NCBI GenBank assembly: GCA_030748455.1
Contig: JASMLY010000045.1
Location: 1 to 51,215 of the forward strand
Length of the DNA stretch: 51,215 nucleotides
Source of the DNA: Phycisphaerales bacterium
GTDB taxonomy: Bacteria; Planctomycetota; Phycisphaerae; Phycisphaerales; SM1A02
Direction of reading: 5' to 3'
In this document: positions 36,763 to 46,025 of the stretch, in pieces
Numbering within the stretch: the stretch's first letter is position 1
Layout: the number at the start of each line of letters is the position of its first letter
Program-made: the position numbers and the translations under genes
The notes under the pieces: generated by a model
Databases searched by the model: none
What the model was told of the DNA's origin: nothing
What the model saw: only the letters and a program-made list of their open reading frames with translations

Positions 36763-37505
36763 GGTTGCAACTCAACACACTGACTGTTCGGTATGGGAAG
36801 TTGGTAGCGCTGCGTGATGTGACGGCGAGTGCAGATGGTGGCAAAATTGTTTGTGTACTTGGGCCAAATGCTTCTGGGAAATCCACATTGTTGCGTAGCA
36901 TTGCAGGGTTACAGACTCCAACACGAGGGAACATACTCTTTGATGGCGCTTCATTGACGAAGCTGCATCCAAAGGAACGTGCCGCAAAAGTAGCGTGGGT
37001 ACCAAGAACGTCTGATGTTGGTGGTCGCTTCACATTGCGGAGAATTGTGGAGCTTGGTCGGTATGCTCTTGGCCCTTCTCCTACAAGAGTAGAGGATGCT
37101 CTTGCCACAGTCGATCTCCTTGAGAGGGCAGAGACCCTGTGGCACGAAGCGAGTGCTGGCATGAAACAACGTGCTGCCATTGCACGGGCACTTGCTCAGC
37201 GAACCCCAGGAGGGTTGTTTGTCCTTGATGAACCAACCTCAGCGTTAGATCTCAAGCACGTCAAGATTGTCTGTGACATATTGCGAGCCTGTGCTTGTGA
37301 GGGAGATCTTGTTGTCTTCGCGGTGCACGATCTTTCTATGGCAATCAATCTATCTGATACCGCATTTGTACTACGCAGAGGCGAACTTGCCCTCGCTGGG
37401 CAAAGCCAAGCAATTTTGAATCCAGGCTCCCTCGGAGAAGTTTTTGGTGTAGACCTTGCATGGGCGACAGACGAAGCGGGCAAACGCCATCTCATCTCCC
37501 CGTAA
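36759..37505 (+). CDS. ATPase of the BtuFCD/FecCD-type importer
   Basis: 248 residues. Walker A LGPNASGKSTL, Walker B GLFVLDEPTSALD and H-loop VFAVHDLSMA are clear. The ABC signature is unusual: EASAGMKQRAAIARAL in place of LSGGxxQR, with SAGMKQR at the critical site. It powers the permease at 35782. It overlaps the permease stop (ATGA) and ends a run of co-directional, overlapping genes that began at groES. B12, heme and siderophore are all possible substrates. Confidence 0.85.
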   Translation: MRLQLNTLTVRYGKLVALRDVTASADGGKIVCVLGPNASGKSTLLRSIAGLQTPTRGNILFDGASLTKLHPKERAAKVAWVPRTSDVGGRFTLRRIVELGRYALGPSPTRVEDALATVDLLERAETLWHEASAGMKQRAAIARALAQRTPGGLFVLDEPTSALDLKHVKIVCDILRACACEGDLVVFAVHDLSMAINLSDTAFVLRRGELALAGQSQAILNPGSLGEVFGVDLAWATDEAGKRHLISP

Positions 37506-37567
37506 CCACGTTAAAACGGACATGTTTCCCTACGTATTCGCTGCATTAGTGGCTGTGTCATTCATGG

Positions 37568-37573
37568 TATGCT
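37568..37573 (+). promoter_or_regulatory. -10-like box of the small membrane protein gene
   Basis: TATGCT ends 6 nt before the ATG at 37580. There is no ribosome binding site, which suggests leaderless transcription. Confidence 0.3.
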
Positions 37574-37579
37574 GCGAGT

Positions 37580-38044
37580 ATGACAAAAATTATCACAATC
37601 ATTATCATTGTGAGTACGATCTGGTCTGCCATATCTGGAATCATTGAGAAAAAGAAGCGGGATAAGAAAGCGGTACACGCAGGTGGGCATACGCAGGGGG
37701 TAGGTCTCTCCGTTGACCCACAGGTACAAGTACAAAACACACCGTCTGATTCTCGTATTGACGCACTTCGCAAAAGGCCGAAACAACGCACTACTTTTGT
37801 TGGAGCAGCACGCCCAATCGCAGAGAAACTAGAGACGGTTGCAAAACAGCCAAGAAAAAAGATTGATCACATCGATCCTCTCCACGATGAAGCGTGCCCA
37901 CTGCAGTCGAAGGCATCGAAGCCCTCAAGAAACAGAGAAATGACTGCAGATGCCCTGTATCGCCTTCTAAGGGACCATAAGAACGCACGAACTGCGATCG
38001 TACTCAGTGAAGTCCTTGGGAAACCGGTATCTCAACGATCTTAG
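37580..38044 (+). CDS. Small membrane-anchored protein of unknown function
   Basis: 154 residues. One N-terminal hydrophobic helix (MTKIITIIIIVSTIWSAISG) is followed by KKKRDKK and a basic, disordered-looking cytoplasmic region. The C-terminal 35 residues form a helix-rich end (MTADALYRLLRDHKNARTAI followed by VLSEVLGKP). No domain recognised. It precedes accB by 85 nt. Confidence 0.6.
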   Translation: MTKIITIIIIVSTIWSAISGIIEKKKRDKKAVHAGGHTQGVGLSVDPQVQVQNTPSDSRIDALRKRPKQRTTFVGAARPIAEKLETVAKQPRKKIDHIDPLHDEACPLQSKASKPSRNREMTADALYRLLRDHKNARTAIVLSEVLGKPVSQRS

Positions 38045-38085
38045 GAAAAATAATCAAAGAACCCAGCACGTTCGGCGAAGATCGC

Positions 38086-38091
38086 TATACT
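38086..38091 (+). promoter_or_regulatory. -10 box of accBC
   Basis: TATACT with a loose upstream half lies about 39 nt before the accB ATG, giving a leader of about 30 nt. The -35 is poor. Confidence 0.35.
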
Positions 38092-38129
38092 TCCCGTCAG
38101 TTTTACTACACATAGATGGAGCATCGCAG

Positions 38130-38594
38130 ATGATCGATATTCGCAAACTCAAAGAACTCGTCAAACTCATGGTAAACAATGACCTCGCAGAGATAGACCT
38201 CCGCGATCCAGATGAGCAAGTGACGCTTCGCAGGCATGGCGAGAATGTTGTGATCCCTCAGGGTACAGCACCTCAAGTGGCAGCAGTACCAGTTGCTCCC
38301 GTTGCAACTTCTTCAGCTCCAGCTGCTGAGACACCAGTTGCCTCTGCTGAGACTGGAGAGGAAATCGTGAGTCCAATGGTAGGAACATATTACGTTGCTT
38401 CAGATCCAGATTCGCCACCGTTTGTCAAAGTGGGCGATGCTGTGAGCAAGGACACAACGGTTTGTATTATCGAAGCGATGAAAATCTTTAACGAGATTAA
38501 AGCACAGTGCAATGGAACAGTTACGAAAGTACTCGTTGAGAACGGTGAAGCAGTTGAGTTTGGTCAACCACTGTTCCTTGTGTCACCACAATAA
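38130..38594 (+). CDS. accB: Biotin carboxyl carrier protein of acetyl-CoA carboxylase
   Basis: 154 residues. The N-terminal IDIRKLKELVKLMVNNDLAE is typical. A flexible Ala/Pro/Val linker (about residues 55-85) follows, then the biotinyl domain with CIIEAMKIFNEI, whose Lys carries biotin. It shuttles CO2 to acetyl-CoA in fatty acid synthesis. ATG 38130 has TGGAG 8 nt upstream. accC follows after 17 nt, the standard accBC operon. The carboxyltransferase genes accA and accD are not in the window. Confidence 0.95.
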   Translation: MIDIRKLKELVKLMVNNDLAEIDLRDPDEQVTLRRHGENVVIPQGTAPQVAAVPVAPVATSSAPAAETPVASAETGEEIVSPMVGTYYVASDPDSPPFVKVGDAVSKDTTVCIIEAMKIFNEIKAQCNGTVTKVLVENGEAVEFGQPLFLVSPQ

Positions 38595-38611
38595 AAGTAG
38601 GAAGTCGATTC

Positions 38612-39955
38612 ATGTTTTCTCGAATCCTGATCGCCAACCGTGGCGAAATTGCACTGCGAATCATTCGAGCAGCACGTGCTCTTGAAGTTGAAACAGTTTG
38701 TGTGTATTCCAAAGCAGACGAAGGTGCGCCATGGTTAGAACTAGCCGATCAATCTGTTTGTATTGGAAAGGGACCATCTGCAGATTCCTATTTGCGAATA
38801 GACCGAATCATTTCAGCAGCTGAAATGACTGACGCTGAAGCGATCCACCCTGGATATGGCTTCCTCGCTGAAAATGCACATTTTGCAGAGGTTTGCCGTG
38901 ATTGTCATATCGAGTTCATCGGTCCTTCTCCAGAAGCGATGGGGCGACTTGGTGACAAAATTAGTTGTAAAAAACTCGCTCGTGAAGCAGGAACCCCAGT
39001 TTTTCCTGGAACAGATGGTGCGATTGAGGAGCTTGACGAAGCAATTGCAATGGCAGACACAATCGGGTATCCAGTCATTGTCAAAGCATCAGCAGGAGGT
39101 GGTGGTAAAGGAATGCGAGTTGCGCACAATGTTGCTGCGCTTCGAACTGCCGTGACAGCTGCGCAGCAAGAAGCAGTTGCTGCCTTTGGCAACGGAGCGG
39201 TCTATCTTGAAAAATTCCTCGAGCATGCGAGGCACGTTGAAGTTCAGGTCATTGGCGACAAACATGGAAACGCGATTCATTTGTATAACCGAGATTGCAC
39301 AAGTCAGCGCCGCCATCAAAAACTGATAGAGGAAGGTCCCGCACCCCGAATTGATCCAGAGATCCGAGATCGAGTGTGCGAATCAGCAGCGGAATTGATT
39401 CGTAAGGCTCAATACAGCGGCGCAGCAACTGTCGAGTTTTTAATGAATGATGCGCAAGAGTTTTTCATGCTCGAAGTCAACACACGTGTACAAGTAGAGC
39501 ACCCTGTTACGGAGATGATCACAGGGGTTGATATCGTGAAAGAATCGATTCGTGTAGCAGCGGGAGAACAACTCTCTTGGCAACAGAACGAAGTACAACT
39601 TCTCGGACATGCAATCGAATGCAGAATCAATGCGGAAGACCCTGACCAGAATTTCATGCCTCAGCCAGGGCTTATTGAAACATGGCAATTACCAGGAGGT
39701 CCTGGTGTTCGATTGGAATCACACGTTCGAAGTGGGTATCGCATTCCTCCGCATTACGATTCAATGATTGGGAAACTCATCGTCTTTGGGAGAGACCGAG
39801 ATGAAGCAATCGTGCGAATGCGGTGTGCACTTTCAGAGATGAAGGTAGGGCCAATTGCCACAACAATCCCCTTGCACCAACGCTTATTGAATCACCACGC
39901 ATTTGTCAGTGCTGACTTTGATATCCACTGGGTCGAGCGGTTACTCGACAATTAA
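38612..39955 (+). CDS. accC: Biotin carboxylase of acetyl-CoA carboxylase
   Basis: 447 residues. Motifs in order: ILIANRGEIALRIIRAAR, HPGYGFLAENAHFAE, the Gly-rich ATP loop KASAGGGGKGMR, YLEKFLEHARHVEVQV, NRDCTSQRRHQKLIEE, EVNTRVQVEHPVTE and AIECRINAEDP. It carboxylates the biotin on AccB using ATP and bicarbonate. AGGAAG lies 7 nt before the ATG. A weak hairpin with T-rich tail follows the stop. Confidence 0.96.
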   Translation: MFSRILIANRGEIALRIIRAARALEVETVCVYSKADEGAPWLELADQSVCIGKGPSADSYLRIDRIISAAEMTDAEAIHPGYGFLAENAHFAEVCRDCHIEFIGPSPEAMGRLGDKISCKKLAREAGTPVFPGTDGAIEELDEAIAMADTIGYPVIVKASAGGGGKGMRVAHNVAALRTAVTAAQQEAVAAFGNGAVYLEKFLEHARHVEVQVIGDKHGNAIHLYNRDCTSQRRHQKLIEEGPAPRIDPEIRDRVCESAAELIRKAQYSGAATVEFLMNDAQEFFMLEVNTRVQVEHPVTEMITGVDIVKESIRVAAGEQLSWQQNEVQLLGHAIECRINAEDPDQNFMPQPGLIETWQLPGGPGVRLESHVRSGYRIPPHYDSMIGKLIVFGRDRDEAIVRMRCALSEMKVGPIATTIPLHQRLLNHHAFVSADFDIHWVERLLDN

Positions 39956-39977
39956 ACGCAGGGAAGTGCGTTCTTTA
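39955..39977 (+). terminator. Weak terminator after accC
   Basis: The 6-bp stem AACGCA (39955-39960) with TGCGTT (39967-39972) is followed by CTTT. It overlaps the last base of the accC stop codon. Marginal. Confidence 0.35.
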
Positions 39978-39984
39978 CAATTCA

Positions 39985-41601
39985 CTAGAGGCTATCAATT
40001 GGTCGTTTGACATACCGATCACAGGTCCCAATCGTGACATTTCCAAGTTGCAATTCGCGAATTGTTTGTCCTTCTGTAACTTGAAAAATCAAAGTCATTT
40101 TGATTGCACCACTCGTAGGCAATGGGGGGAGTTCTCCGATGGATCGAATTGGTGTTCTAGGGGTGAGCGTTAAATCCATTTTTCCAGCAGTATCAAGGTA
40201 ATATCCAATTGGCCAGTACCTGTTATGGTCGTTGTCGATCAACGCGATTTCAGCATCAGGTCCTACCACTGGAAGCAAGTCAAAGATTGATCCTGCTGAA
40301 TCACGGCTTACATCGATCTGTACAATCTTCGTCCCTTCATCACTCTTAACACCTTTAACTCGGAGCTTGCCTGAAACTCCGGGCGAAGTCCATTTTCGTA
40401 CGAGCTTGCCTTCAATAAAGAATCCATCCTCAACAACAATACTACTCGGAAGACCATTTGTTGAAAGTGTCAATCTCCCAAGGCGATCGGTAATGAGCAC
40501 AATATTATCAAGTGCATACCCCATCACAGGTCTGTTGTTCATAATATCTTCTGGAGAAACGGTCTTGCCGGTGTAGCGGTCAACATCTGTGGAAGTCAGT
40601 GCGATCTCGTCTACAGTTGGAACATCAAGTCGGGTTCCTCTGATTTGTAAAAACCGAGGTGAAAACTGGGAGCCTGCTTCAAATACAAAAACAATGTCTG
40701 CGGTTTTTCGAGCGGGCACGCTTGAAGCATAATGAGAAGTCGCGTCAAAATTAAACAGTTTGACCCCATCATTTTGTGTTTCTTGCTCCCAGCGAACTGG
40801 ATGGATCACTTCTGGTGCGTTGCCGTTTTCAGGGTTGCCGATCAGCCGAACTTGTGAACTTGAAAGGCTGAGTTGCCCACCAAAATCGAGTGCTTCTGCG
40901 ATGAAATGAACTTGCAACACGATGAGCCCATCCTCTGACATGCGTGCTTTTGTAACAGAAGCAGATTCAGGTTTTAATGCAAGTTGTCCTTTGCCTTTTT
41001 CGAAAGAGTCTCGGACGAGGCAAGAGAGTTTTTCAAGTTCAGGGTTGAAGTCACGAAGTGGTGAGTTGCTGAGATCTGGTCGCATTGAACCGATACTTAG
41101 CATCCCAAAAAAATCACTTGTTAGTTTTGTGAATGGAATGATGAGTTGACCCCCAACCGTTGTGACGATTGCATTGTTGCTGTTGTCTCTGCCATACCCT
41201 TGGTACCCCATTATTTCAGAAGTAGATTGAACAAAGCCCATGCTTATGACGCACATACCAACGGTAAGGACACCTGACGCTGCCCCAGCGAAGCCGCCAG
41301 CAACGAGATTGACGATATCTGGGAATCGAGTATTGCCAAATGCAATTTTGTCTGAAATGACACGAAGCACGAGAAGCGAAACGGTGAACGTCCCGATGAG
41401 TGAAACACCCCAAGCATAATTATCGAATGTGCCTCCGCTCATCATCACAGTAGCAAGTGGTTCCCAGAACGCAAATGCAAGTGTACCGGAGGCGATGACA
41501 CACACTAAATGCAAGAGTGCGCTAAGGAGGCCTTGGGTTGCCCACCAATAGGCAATGAGCGCCGCCATGCCGATCAACAAAATGTTAAAAATAATGATCA
41601 T
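39985..41601 (-). CDS. CvpA-like membrane protein with large extracytoplasmic region
   Basis: 538 residues. The first 165 contain four hydrophobic helices in the pattern of the CvpA/colicin V production family (FNILLIGMAALIAYWWATQG, FTVSLLVLRVISDKI, NLVAGGFAGAASGVLTVGMC). The remaining 370 residues are beta-rich and I do not recognise them; they may face the outside. The gene follows the ATPase-like gene after 6 nt and pilT beyond that, so they form one minus-strand run. Function is unclear. Confidence 0.6.
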   Translation of the reverse strand: MIIIFNILLIGMAALIAYWWATQGLLSALLHLVCVIASGTLAFAFWEPLATVMMSGGTFDNYAWGVSLIGTFTVSLLVLRVISDKIAFGNTRFPDIVNLVAGGFAGAASGVLTVGMCVISMGFVQSTSEIMGYQGYGRDNSNNAIVTTVGGQLIIPFTKLTSDFFGMLSIGSMRPDLSNSPLRDFNPELEKLSCLVRDSFEKGKGQLALKPESASVTKARMSEDGLIVLQVHFIAEALDFGGQLSLSSSQVRLIGNPENGNAPEVIHPVRWEQETQNDGVKLFNFDATSHYASSVPARKTADIVFVFEAGSQFSPRFLQIRGTRLDVPTVDEIALTSTDVDRYTGKTVSPEDIMNNRPVMGYALDNIVLITDRLGRLTLSTNGLPSSIVVEDGFFIEGKLVRKWTSPGVSGKLRVKGVKSDEGTKIVQIDVSRDSAGSIFDLLPVVGPDAEIALIDNDHNRYWPIGYYLDTAGKMDLTLTPRTPIRSIGELPPLPTSGAIKMTLIFQVTEGQTIRELQLGNVTIGTCDRYVKRPIDSL

Positions 41602-41607
41602 GGGTCG

Positions 41608-43257
41608 TTACTTTTTATTGACTTTCTTCTTCGATTTTCCGGATTTTGAAACTCGTCCAAACTCTTCGAGGGTTGTTGTGCCAGCGGCAACTTTCGCCCA
41701 TCCTGCATCTTGGAGTCGTGTAAGTTTTCCTTCTCTACGTGCAAGTGCCGTTGCTGCTTTGAAGTCACCGGCGATGAGTTGTTTACGAATGTCCTTTGTA
41801 AGGAACATTGTTTCAAACACTCCAACAAGACCAAGGTACCCACACCCTTTGCAGACTGGGCAATCCACAACCTTGTTTTTCACTTGGAGTTGTCCACCTG
41901 CACGGTAGAGTTGTTCAACATCTTTGATCGGTAGTCCTTGTTTCGCTAAATCTTCCGAGGGGGTGTAGGCGACTCGGCAATTTTCACAGACTTTACGGAC
42001 GAGTCGTTGATAGCAAATAGCTTGCAAACTGTTAAATGCTTCGCGTGGGTCACCTGCAAGAGAAGCCCACTTGGAAACAAGATCTTTGAACGATTTTGCA
42101 TTCATGCCAACAAAAATTAATGGCCCATCGAGACCACTTTTTGCAGCTAAAGTTGCTGAAGTGGCATCGTCCATATCAGCTCCGAGGATGATTTCAGGGT
42201 CTCGGCGAAGTGTCGTTTGGAAATTAGTTGGGTAATCGCCACCGTCTTCTCCTGCAATTTGGTGCGTCACACCTTCAAGCGATGCGATGTTTTCCTTTTC
42301 TAACACAATGATGTTATTGAGATATGAATCGTGGCTGTGAATAAGGGAATAGCACGTTGTCGTAAGACCTTGTTGCTTGTTACTGCCTACTAAGACCACG
42401 CCGTGTCGGTGTTCGTCTTTTTTGTATTCGTTGAGCGCTTCAATTTGTTTTGGCAACAAACCGATTGAATCAAGAGGAATACGCACGCCTTTTTCTCGAT
42501 CGAATTCGATTTTGAGATGGTGGCTGCCAGTCGAACCAGATGCGGTGAGATCTACTTGCTTCCTTCCGTGTTCACCAATGACAGAAAACGTTCCATGTTG
42601 CTTTTTCCTGACGTCTGTTGGGTCTGCCCCAGCAATCTCTTTTAAAAAGCCAATAGCTGCAACGCCATCTTTTGCTGAAAGCATATCAGTTTTACTTGGT
42701 ATGCCATCAACAAAGTACATGCCTTGGCAGCCTTTAGAGTTGAGTTTGATTTCTAGTCTGCTCGCTCGGTTTTCAAGTGCAGGGGTAAGTAACGTTTCTG
42801 CATCTAAATAGGCCAAGAGTTTGTCATCTGTTTTATCAGGTACTGCGACTTCTCCGTTTGATCCATCAAACTTCAATGCAACGGCTCTGCCAGCTTTTAA
42901 TGCTTTGCGTTTCTCAGCTTTTTCCCGCAATCCATCGGTTCCAATTTGGAACTGTTCACTTTCAGGAACTGCTTCGTTGCGGGCTTTCCAATACACCATT
43001 GTTGTAGCAAAAAGAACGACAAAACCAATCGGAAAACTTATATAAAAATTTGGAATGAACAACATTGTTGCGAGTGCAAGTGCTGCGCCACCTAGTTGGT
43101 AGGAGTTCCATAAGACCGGATTAAGGTGATATTTCGCCGCATCCTTGTCGAGTTTTGTGCCAACGAGCCAAGCCCAAGCGATAAATGCGAAAACAATCAG
43201 GAAGGGTTTCCACGGACTCATGAAATAGACTGGAGTAAATTCGGCTAACAAACTCAT
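41608..43257 (-). CDS. GspE/PilB-type ATPase paralog with degenerate nucleotide-binding motifs
   Basis: 549 residues. Two N-terminal membrane helices (about 15-35 and 50-85) precede a GspE/PilB-like domain. The Walker A site reads GSNKQQGLTTT (canonical GxxGxGKTT), so the catalytic Lys is Leu. The Walker B/Asp-box region reads GADMDDATSA in place of GEMRDxETA. The zinc-binding CxxC pairs near the C terminus (CENC and CPVCKGC) are kept. It is probably a catalytically inactive structural or regulatory partner. It lies directly after pilT, sharing one base (TAATG), so the two proteins may work together. The start ATG 43257 is set by that overlap. Confidence 0.75.
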   Translation of the reverse strand: MSLLAEFTPVYFMSPWKPFLIVFAFIAWAWLVGTKLDKDAAKYHLNPVLWNSYQLGGAALALATMLFIPNFYISFPIGFVVLFATTMVYWKARNEAVPESEQFQIGTDGLREKAEKRKALKAGRAVALKFDGSNGEVAVPDKTDDKLLAYLDAETLLTPALENRASRLEIKLNSKGCQGMYFVDGIPSKTDMLSAKDGVAAIGFLKEIAGADPTDVRKKQHGTFSVIGEHGRKQVDLTASGSTGSHHLKIEFDREKGVRIPLDSIGLLPKQIEALNEYKKDEHRHGVVLVGSNKQQGLTTTCYSLIHSHDSYLNNIIVLEKENIASLEGVTHQIAGEDGGDYPTNFQTTLRRDPEIILGADMDDATSATLAAKSGLDGPLIFVGMNAKSFKDLVSKWASLAGDPREAFNSLQAICYQRLVRKVCENCRVAYTPSEDLAKQGLPIKDVEQLYRAGGQLQVKNKVVDCPVCKGCGYLGLVGVFETMFLTKDIRKQLIAGDFKAATALARREGKLTRLQDAGWAKVAAGTTTLEEFGRVSKSGKSKKKVNKK

Positions 43258-44402
43258 TAGGAAATGCCCTTGATCATCATTTTGAGTTCTTCTGGTTTTG
43301 GAGTTGCTTCTAGTGCGTCTTTCAAAGCGATCCACTCATCAGAATAGAGGTTGAGGAGTGCTGAGTTCAGATCCATCATTCCTTCCTCATGGCTTTTCTT
43401 GATGACATCGAGAAGTTCACCCTCGCGACCTTCTAGAATGTATTTTGTGACAATCGGTGTATTGAGCAGGATTTCTAATGCTGGAATTCGGGGTGTGTCT
43501 TCATGTAACGTTGGTAACAATTTTTGGTACACGACTCCACGTAAGTTATAGGCAAGAAGTTTACGAATTTGTGCTCGTTCACTTTCTGGGAAAAGGTCGT
43601 AGATCCGACCGAACGTTTGCCAAGCGGAAGAAGCATGAATTGTTCCAAACACAAGGTGTCCGGTTTCAGCAGCTCGAATTGCAGATTCAAATGTTTCGTA
43701 ATCACGCATCTCACCAACAAGAACAACGTCAGGATCTTCACGCACGAGGGCTCGAAGTGCTTCGTCAAAACTTAAGCAATCGATCCCAACTTCTCGTTGG
43801 TTGATCGTTGCTTTTGCATCGGTAAAGATGTATTCGATTGGGTCTTCAATCGTTACGATATGGCAGCGTTTGCGTTGATTCACATAATTGAGCATTGCGG
43901 CGATTGAAGTTGATTTACCAGAACCCGTGACACCAGCGAAGAGAATAAGCCCATTGGCGCTCATCGCGACATCACCAAGAATGGGTGCAAGATGCAGTTG
44001 CTCAAACGTCATAATATTGCCAGTAATTAACCGACAGACGAGCGAGGGCTTACCGCGAGCCATAAAAATATTGACACGGAAGCGGTGCGTTTCATCGTAG
44101 TCGTACGCTAAGTCCATTTGCCCATGTTTGTGAAAGTGATTGTATTGCCCCGAGTCGAGAATGTCTTTAGCAATTTGGTAACAGAGTTCTTCGCTGTTGA
44201 TCTCAGTATCGAGCGATCGCAAGACTCCACGGACACGAATTCTTGGTTTCGTACCTGCTTTCACATGCAGATCAGAACCTTCAAAGTTAATCGTAGATTT
44301 GAGCATTTTCCGAAATGCGTCGAGACCCTCTCCTGGGGTTGTGCCTTTATCGTGGTGAACCGGATCGGGTGTCTGATCTTCAATTGATTTGTCGTATGTC
44401 AC
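43257..44402 (-). CDS. pilT: PilT-family type IV pilus retraction ATPase
   Basis: 381 residues, GTG start. Walker A FAGVTGSGKSTS, Asp box VTIEDPIEYIF, Walker B DVVLVGEMRD, His box TGHLVFGTIHASSAW and LRALVREDPD are all present and intact. PilT/PilU proteins power retraction of type IV pili at the cytoplasmic membrane. The N-terminal 20 residues are acidic and variable. No pilin genes are near. The following gene is a degenerate relative of the secretion ATPases, sharing one base. Confidence 0.9.
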   Translation of the reverse strand: MTYDKSIEDQTPDPVHHDKGTTPGEGLDAFRKMLKSTINFEGSDLHVKAGTKPRIRVRGVLRSLDTEINSEELCYQIAKDILDSGQYNHFHKHGQMDLAYDYDETHRFRVNIFMARGKPSLVCRLITGNIMTFEQLHLAPILGDVAMSANGLILFAGVTGSGKSTSIAAMLNYVNQRKRCHIVTIEDPIEYIFTDAKATINQREVGIDCLSFDEALRALVREDPDVVLVGEMRDYETFESAIRAAETGHLVFGTIHASSAWQTFGRIYDLFPESERAQIRKLLAYNLRGVVYQKLLPTLHEDTPRIPALEILLNTPIVTKYILEGREGELLDVIKKSHEEGMMDLNSALLNLYSDEWIALKDALEATPKPEELKMMIKGIS

Positions 44403-44539
44403 GGTGTCTTCGTTCTTTTATCTCGCCCTTGTGGGGCTAGGGGGAATAACAGGGGATTAGAAGGGATAAGATACAGGAATTGGCACTCAAACGGCGTTTT
44501 GGTATTGACAGAATGCGTGAAATTAGGGATCATTGTTCA

Positions 44540-46024
44540 ATGGAAATGAAGAACATTACTGAGGGCATCACATTTGATGATGTTTTACTCGTTCCTAGAT
44601 ACAGCGAGGTAACGCCAGATCAGGCAGATACTTCCACTAGGCTTACCAAATCGATTTCTCTGAATATCCCTCTGATCTCTGCTCCAATGGACACAGTGAC
44701 AGAGTCAGCCCTTGCAATCGCCCTCGCGCAAGAGGGTGGAATTGGAATTGTTCACAAGAATATGTCACCTGATTTGCAAGCACGTGAAGTTGCGAAAGTG
44801 AAGCGATCTGAAAATGGGGTGATTACAGACCCTGTGACCCTTAGCCCAGAAGATTCTGTTGACAAAGCACTTACGCTCATGGGTGAGCAAAACGTTTCTG
44901 GGTTTCCAGTCACCCTCGATGGGAGCGGTGGTGGTGAAGTAGTAGGGATTTTGACACGGAGGGACATGAAGTTCGTAGACACGTCTGACCAACTCGTTGG
45001 TGAATTCATGACCTCAAAAAATCTCGTGACAGCCCCAGTTGGCACGTCTCTTGAAGATGCAGAATCCTTGTTAACTCGAGCTCGCGTTGAAAAATTACTC
45101 ATCATCGATGAAAAGAATAGGCTCCAAGGTCTGATCACAATGCGGGATATTGAGAACATCCGGCACCACCCTCAAGCATGCCGAGATGAACGGGGTAGGC
45201 TTCGAGTCGGCGCTGCAGTTGGTGTGCTTCAATATGAACGCGTTGAAGCACTCATTGATGCTGAAGTCGATGTTGTGATTGTTGATACTGCACATGGACA
45301 TTCAAAAAATGTCCTAGAGACTGTTCGCGAGATTAAACATCGATGGGATATTGACGTCATTGCGGGGAATGTTGCAACAACAGAAGGCGCACAAGCGTTG
45401 ATCGACGCGGGAGCTGATGCAATCAAGGTTGGGATTGGTCCTGGCTCCATTTGCACAACTCGAATCGTCAGTGGTGTTGGTGTGCCACAACTAACAGCCG
45501 TTGTGAACGCATGCGAGGCTGCAATGAAAACTGATACGCCAGTGATCGCAGATGGAGGTATTCGCCAAAGTGGAGATATTGGAAAGGCGATTGCAGCAGG
45601 TGCAAGTTGCGTGATGCTCGGATCACTCCTTGCTGGATTAGACGAAAGCCCAGGAGAATTGATTTTACACCGAGGCCGCCGATTTAAAACGTATCGAGGC
45701 ATGGGCAGTGAAGGCGCGATGGGTGCAGGTTCTGCTGACCGCTACGGTCAAGGTGCCGTGAGAGAAACGAATAAGTTTGTCCCTGAAGGCGTCGAGGGTC
45801 GTGTGCCATATCGCGGCTCGCTCGGTGAATTTGTCTATCAAATGGTTGGGGGCATTCGTGCAGCAATGGGGTATTGCGGGACAATGACGATTGACGAACT
45901 CCGCCACCAAGCAACTTTTGTGAGAGTGAGTGGTGCTTCCTTAGTCGAGAGTCATCCACACGACATTCAGATCATTAAAGAAGCCCCCAACTATCAAGTC
46001 AGTACTGACCCCGCTCGGCAATAA
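44540..46024 (+). CDS. guaB: Inosine-5'-monophosphate dehydrogenase
   Basis: 494 residues. Features: [19 protein letters not shown], two CBS domains (about 95-210), and the catalytic loop [20 protein letters not shown] with Cys in SICTT, then [19 protein letters not shown] and [10 protein letters not shown]. It oxidises IMP to XMP, the first step to GMP. ATG 44540 fits the family N terminus; longer starts (44480, TTG) add residues not seen in relatives. AGGG lies 11 nt upstream. A TAAGAT box about 60 nt upstream is a candidate -10. Confidence 0.95.
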   Translation: MEMKNITEGITFDDVLLVPRYSEVTPDQADTSTRLTKSISLNIPLISAPMDTVTESALAIALAQEGGIGIVHKNMSPDLQAREVAKVKRSENGVITDPVTLSPEDSVDKALTLMGEQNVSGFPVTLDGSGGGEVVGILTRRDMKFVDTSDQLVGEFMTSKNLVTAPVGTSLEDAESLLTRARVEKLLIIDEKNRLQGLITMRDIENIRHHPQACRDERGRLRVGAAVGVLQYERVEALIDAEVDVVIVDTAHGHSKNVLETVREIKHRWDIDVIAGNVATTEGAQALIDAGADAIKVGIGPGSICTTRIVSGVGVPQLTAVVNACEAAMKTDTPVIADGGIRQSGDIGKAIAAGASCVMLGSLLAGLDESPGELILHRGRRFKTYRGMGSEGAMGAGSADRYGQGAVRETNKFVPEGVEGRVPYRGSLGEFVYQMVGGIRAAMGYCGTMTIDELRHQATFVRVSGASLVESHPHDIQIIKEAPNYQVSTDPARQ

Positions 46025-46025
46025 C

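Noticed and set aside
35003..37505. Cobalamin riboswitch ahead of the BtuFCD-like genes
   Set aside because: The genes overlap their upstream neighbour with no leader space, so there is no place for one here.
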